Positions 61,600-64,000 of a stretch of 64,000 nucleotides of DNA are shown here, piece by piece. The DNA is from Alligator mississippiensis (lineage: Eukaryota > Chordata > Crocodylia > Alligatoridae): assembly GCF_030867095.1 (NCBI RefSeq), contig NC_081832.1:57955444-58019443 (forward strand), in the 5' to 3' direction. A model generated the notes under the pieces. The model worked only from the letters and a program-made list of their open reading frames with translations, made no database searches and was not told the DNA's origin. The position numbers were made by a program, and so were the translations under genes. Each line of letters begins with the position of its first letter. Within the stretch, counting starts at the first letter, position 1.

Positions 61600-62320
61600 C
61601 ACAGCTTTGCTGTGGAAAGGCCTCTTGAAGGAGGTCGGTGTCCCTATACTACCCTCCTACCAGTACTCTTTAGCACCAAGAAGTTCTTATGGAGTAGTTT
61701 TTTCCAACAATCCAATATTGAAGTGTTTGGCCAGTGTTTGCAGCAGGCCAAAAAAAATAAAAGCCTTCTATATCCTACATGCTTCTAACTCTACAGCAGT
61801 GACAGCTTTGAAGATTATCTTTGCATTGACACCCATGGCACAGACTTGCAAACCAAGGCAAAAGCCCAAGAGAAAAACAACTGCCATCTCAGTGTGACAT
61901 AAGCCAGTCAGTGGTAGTTACCAGATTCCCAGTACTGGCAGTTTTTATTTAGGAGCCTGAGTTGCCACTGCTCTTCCCCTTCACTTGCTGATGACACCAG
62001 AGTCCCCAGCCCATTGCTTAGCAAGCATTTATATCAACCCTGAGACAATTGATGGCACTTCTAATATGTTCACTCTTGTCCTCTTCCTTGACAGCTTCAA
62101 GTGATAGCTGGGGCTTTGTGTATTTAAAAGGATACAGTCCCAGAGTCCCTTCTACCTTTCTTGATTTCCTAGAGGAGGGAAATACAATCATCCCAAGATT
62201 GGGAGTGGAATATTTGGCATCAGTCTTCTGGGCCATGGTTCCTAACGTCTTGGCCCCAAGAACCTTATCTGTTGATGCCAGTGTAACATTCATGGCACCT
62301 ATGCAAAACTGAGGACATCT
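61600..62320. other. Possible decayed coding remnant, family unknown
   Basis: Two + strand open frames (61607-61897 and 62049-62312) and one - strand frame lie in moderately GC-balanced sequence. The first contains GVPILPSYQYSLAPRSSYG and ends KPRQKPKRKTT. I do not recognise a family, and the frames could be parts of a degraded mobile-element gene or chance. Confidence 0.2.
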
Positions 62321-62329
62321 CAAGGTGCA

Positions 62330-63785
62330 TATGACTCATGCAGGCACTGCTGGTAAAAGCCCAAGAACCTGTGAGCATGAAGCAGTGGATGATGTATATG
62401 AGGGTGCATGTGTGCGCCCAGGAAGCATGTGTGTGTGTATAGCTGTATCTATATCTATATTTGTATAGTCGGTGCATTTTGAAGAGTTCTAGCTACTTTG
62501 GAACCTTTCCAATGGTTTATGGTTATGATGCTATGCTGTGATGTAATTTAGGTTAGGTCACCTCATTGCTCTGGGTTTTAGTTTCCCTGCTTATAAAATG
62601 GGTATAAAAATTCTTATACACTTTACAGGTATTGCTGGAAACTAAGCTGATATTCTGTTACAGGTGTTTTCAAATCTTGGATGAAAGATACTAAACTGGA
62701 GCAGGGCAAGGCAATATTGATAGGCAATGGAAAAGCTACAGGTTCAGAATAGTACACTGTTGCACAAGGAGGGACCAGATTACATGATTAAATCAACATG
62801 CACTATTCACTTTAACAGAAATGTCATTTTCAATAAAACATTTTTTTTTGTTAAACACTTCCTGCTTTGAAAATAAATGGTTTAGCTTTGCATTGGCATT
62901 TAATAGCAGCGGGTGACCATTATTTTAGGACAGTTCATTGGCAACATCTGTTAAGCAACACACTATTATGGTGGGGAGGACCACAAAATATTTTAGATTA
63001 TTTTCTAAGAAAAAGAACCCAACGAAGTAAAAATAAATAAGCTTTATGAAGCTATTTATTTATTTGTGCTTCTGCTGATCCATGACATCTGATCCATGAG
63101 TGTAACTGCAGTTTCATGGATCCCAAGTGAGCCCTGAACTCATTGCACTTACTCTGTTCTGTCCTGACAATCCCTCCTCTGTTATTTGGTTGCATGGCCC
63201 CTACTGTAGTTGATAATGCTTTTGTGTTTTGTATCTGGTCATGTTGTTCAACCTTTTCCCTAAAAGATTTGGCTCTTCTTCAGCAGTATAAGAGGATCTT
63301 TCCCATTTTTAGGATGACTTGTCATCCCTTTCTACCAGTGTTTTATGAAGATAGTAGTGTTTGAGAGCCTGGGAACAGAAACTAATAATATGAGTGGGTA
63401 CTAATGAAAGTGGTTCTTCTACTGGACTGTCAAACCAACCTTTATGTCTGCCATTTTCAGGGGATGATTTCTCCTTCATTGCTGAATATAAGATATAGCA
63501 TTCAGTGCTTTATTTTAAGGTTTAATTTTCTTGCTCAGAGGGATTATTTTGCTCGTAGTTGGGAACCTACCCATCAGCCATTGGCCTGTAGAAAGACTTT
63601 TGGTTGAATACCTACGTGAATTGACATGCCTTTCCTGCTGTATAATATCTCTGCGATGATAAAAACAATGTTTATCACAAGCCTGTAAGTGTTTCATAAC
63701 AGAGTCCTTAGAATGCAAATTAAGACATTTATTTGAAAAGGAATTAAACATTAAAGGAAAGAAATGGGATGGTAAATATATAAAT
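62330..63785. other. Intron sequence, no recognised feature
   Basis: AT-rich sequence. Nothing supported. Confidence 0.5.
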
Positions 63786-63791
63786 GGGATG

Positions 63792-63792
<1 letters not shown>

Positions 63793-63824
<32 letters not shown>

Positions 63825-63841
63825 TGTGTGTATGTATGTAT
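63793..63841. repeat. (TG)n/(TATG)n microsatellite
   Basis: A run of TG units interrupted by TATG, ending in TATGTATGTATC. Confidence 0.93.
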
Positions 63842-64000
63842 CTATTCTTCAAATGTCCTATCTAGTTATAGTGGAGTGCAAAATATATATTATCATCAGA
63901 GAGATATAGTCATCTAGATTTGTGAGATTTGGAATGTTTTGTACCCTAGTATTATTTCCAACAGTTCCTGAAGATGGACAAAAAGGTAAGCACAAGGTAT

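Overview
This is a vertebrate, very probably crocodilian, genomic window. It holds the 5' end of GABRB2, the gene for the beta-2 subunit of the GABA-A receptor, on the + strand. Three coding exons (3069-3145, 3267-3358, 4341-4408) splice in frame into the first 79 residues: a signal peptide plus the start of the extracellular ligand-binding domain. The mature part reads as the mammalian beta-2 sequence as I remember it ([20 protein letters not shown] ... IDMVSEVNM). The exon that should follow (DYTLTMYF...) is not in the window, so about 59.6 kb, from 4409 to the end, is one long intron 3.

Layout. 1-1080 is 5' flank with a degenerate GC-rich repeat. About 1080-2130 is a CpG island. 2295-3068 is the proximal promoter/5' UTR region, with a TATA-like box, a CRE-like site and a perfect NRF1 palindrome 88 bp upstream of the ATG. 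3069-4408 holds the coding exons. A second CpG-rich patch with a CTCF-like core lies at about 4920-5210, early in intron 3. The rest is AT-rich intron filled with transposable elements.

The intron elements include four CR1 LINE copies: two 5'-truncated copies in tandem at 32.4-36.2 kb, one almost full-length minus-strand copy at about 49.0-53.4 kb with remnants of both ORFs, and one short copy nested inside a DNA transposon. There is an RTE-type LINE whose 5' part is inverted (28.99-30.54 kb). Five short non-autonomous hAT elements are present, three with convincing 8-bp target duplications and one with a possible 6/8 duplication. Three elements share a TACYRTATTTACY-type terminal repeat. Several other MITEs and foldback elements and many microsatellites complete the picture. 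The CR1 lineages ending in an ATGAATCTAT-like tail and the density of hAT MITEs are what suggest a crocodilian; a turtle is the main alternative.

I see no tRNA or rRNA, no CRISPR array, no second host gene and no recognisable endogenous retrovirus. The most unusual structures are the inverted RTE copy, several long near-perfect hairpins (11249-11382, 45901-45966, 61196-61254, 4708-4738), a 95-bp tandem repeat carrying paired YY1-like and CCAAT motifs (about 16505-16905), and a DNA transposon with long matching ends interrupted by a CR1 (46437-47901).
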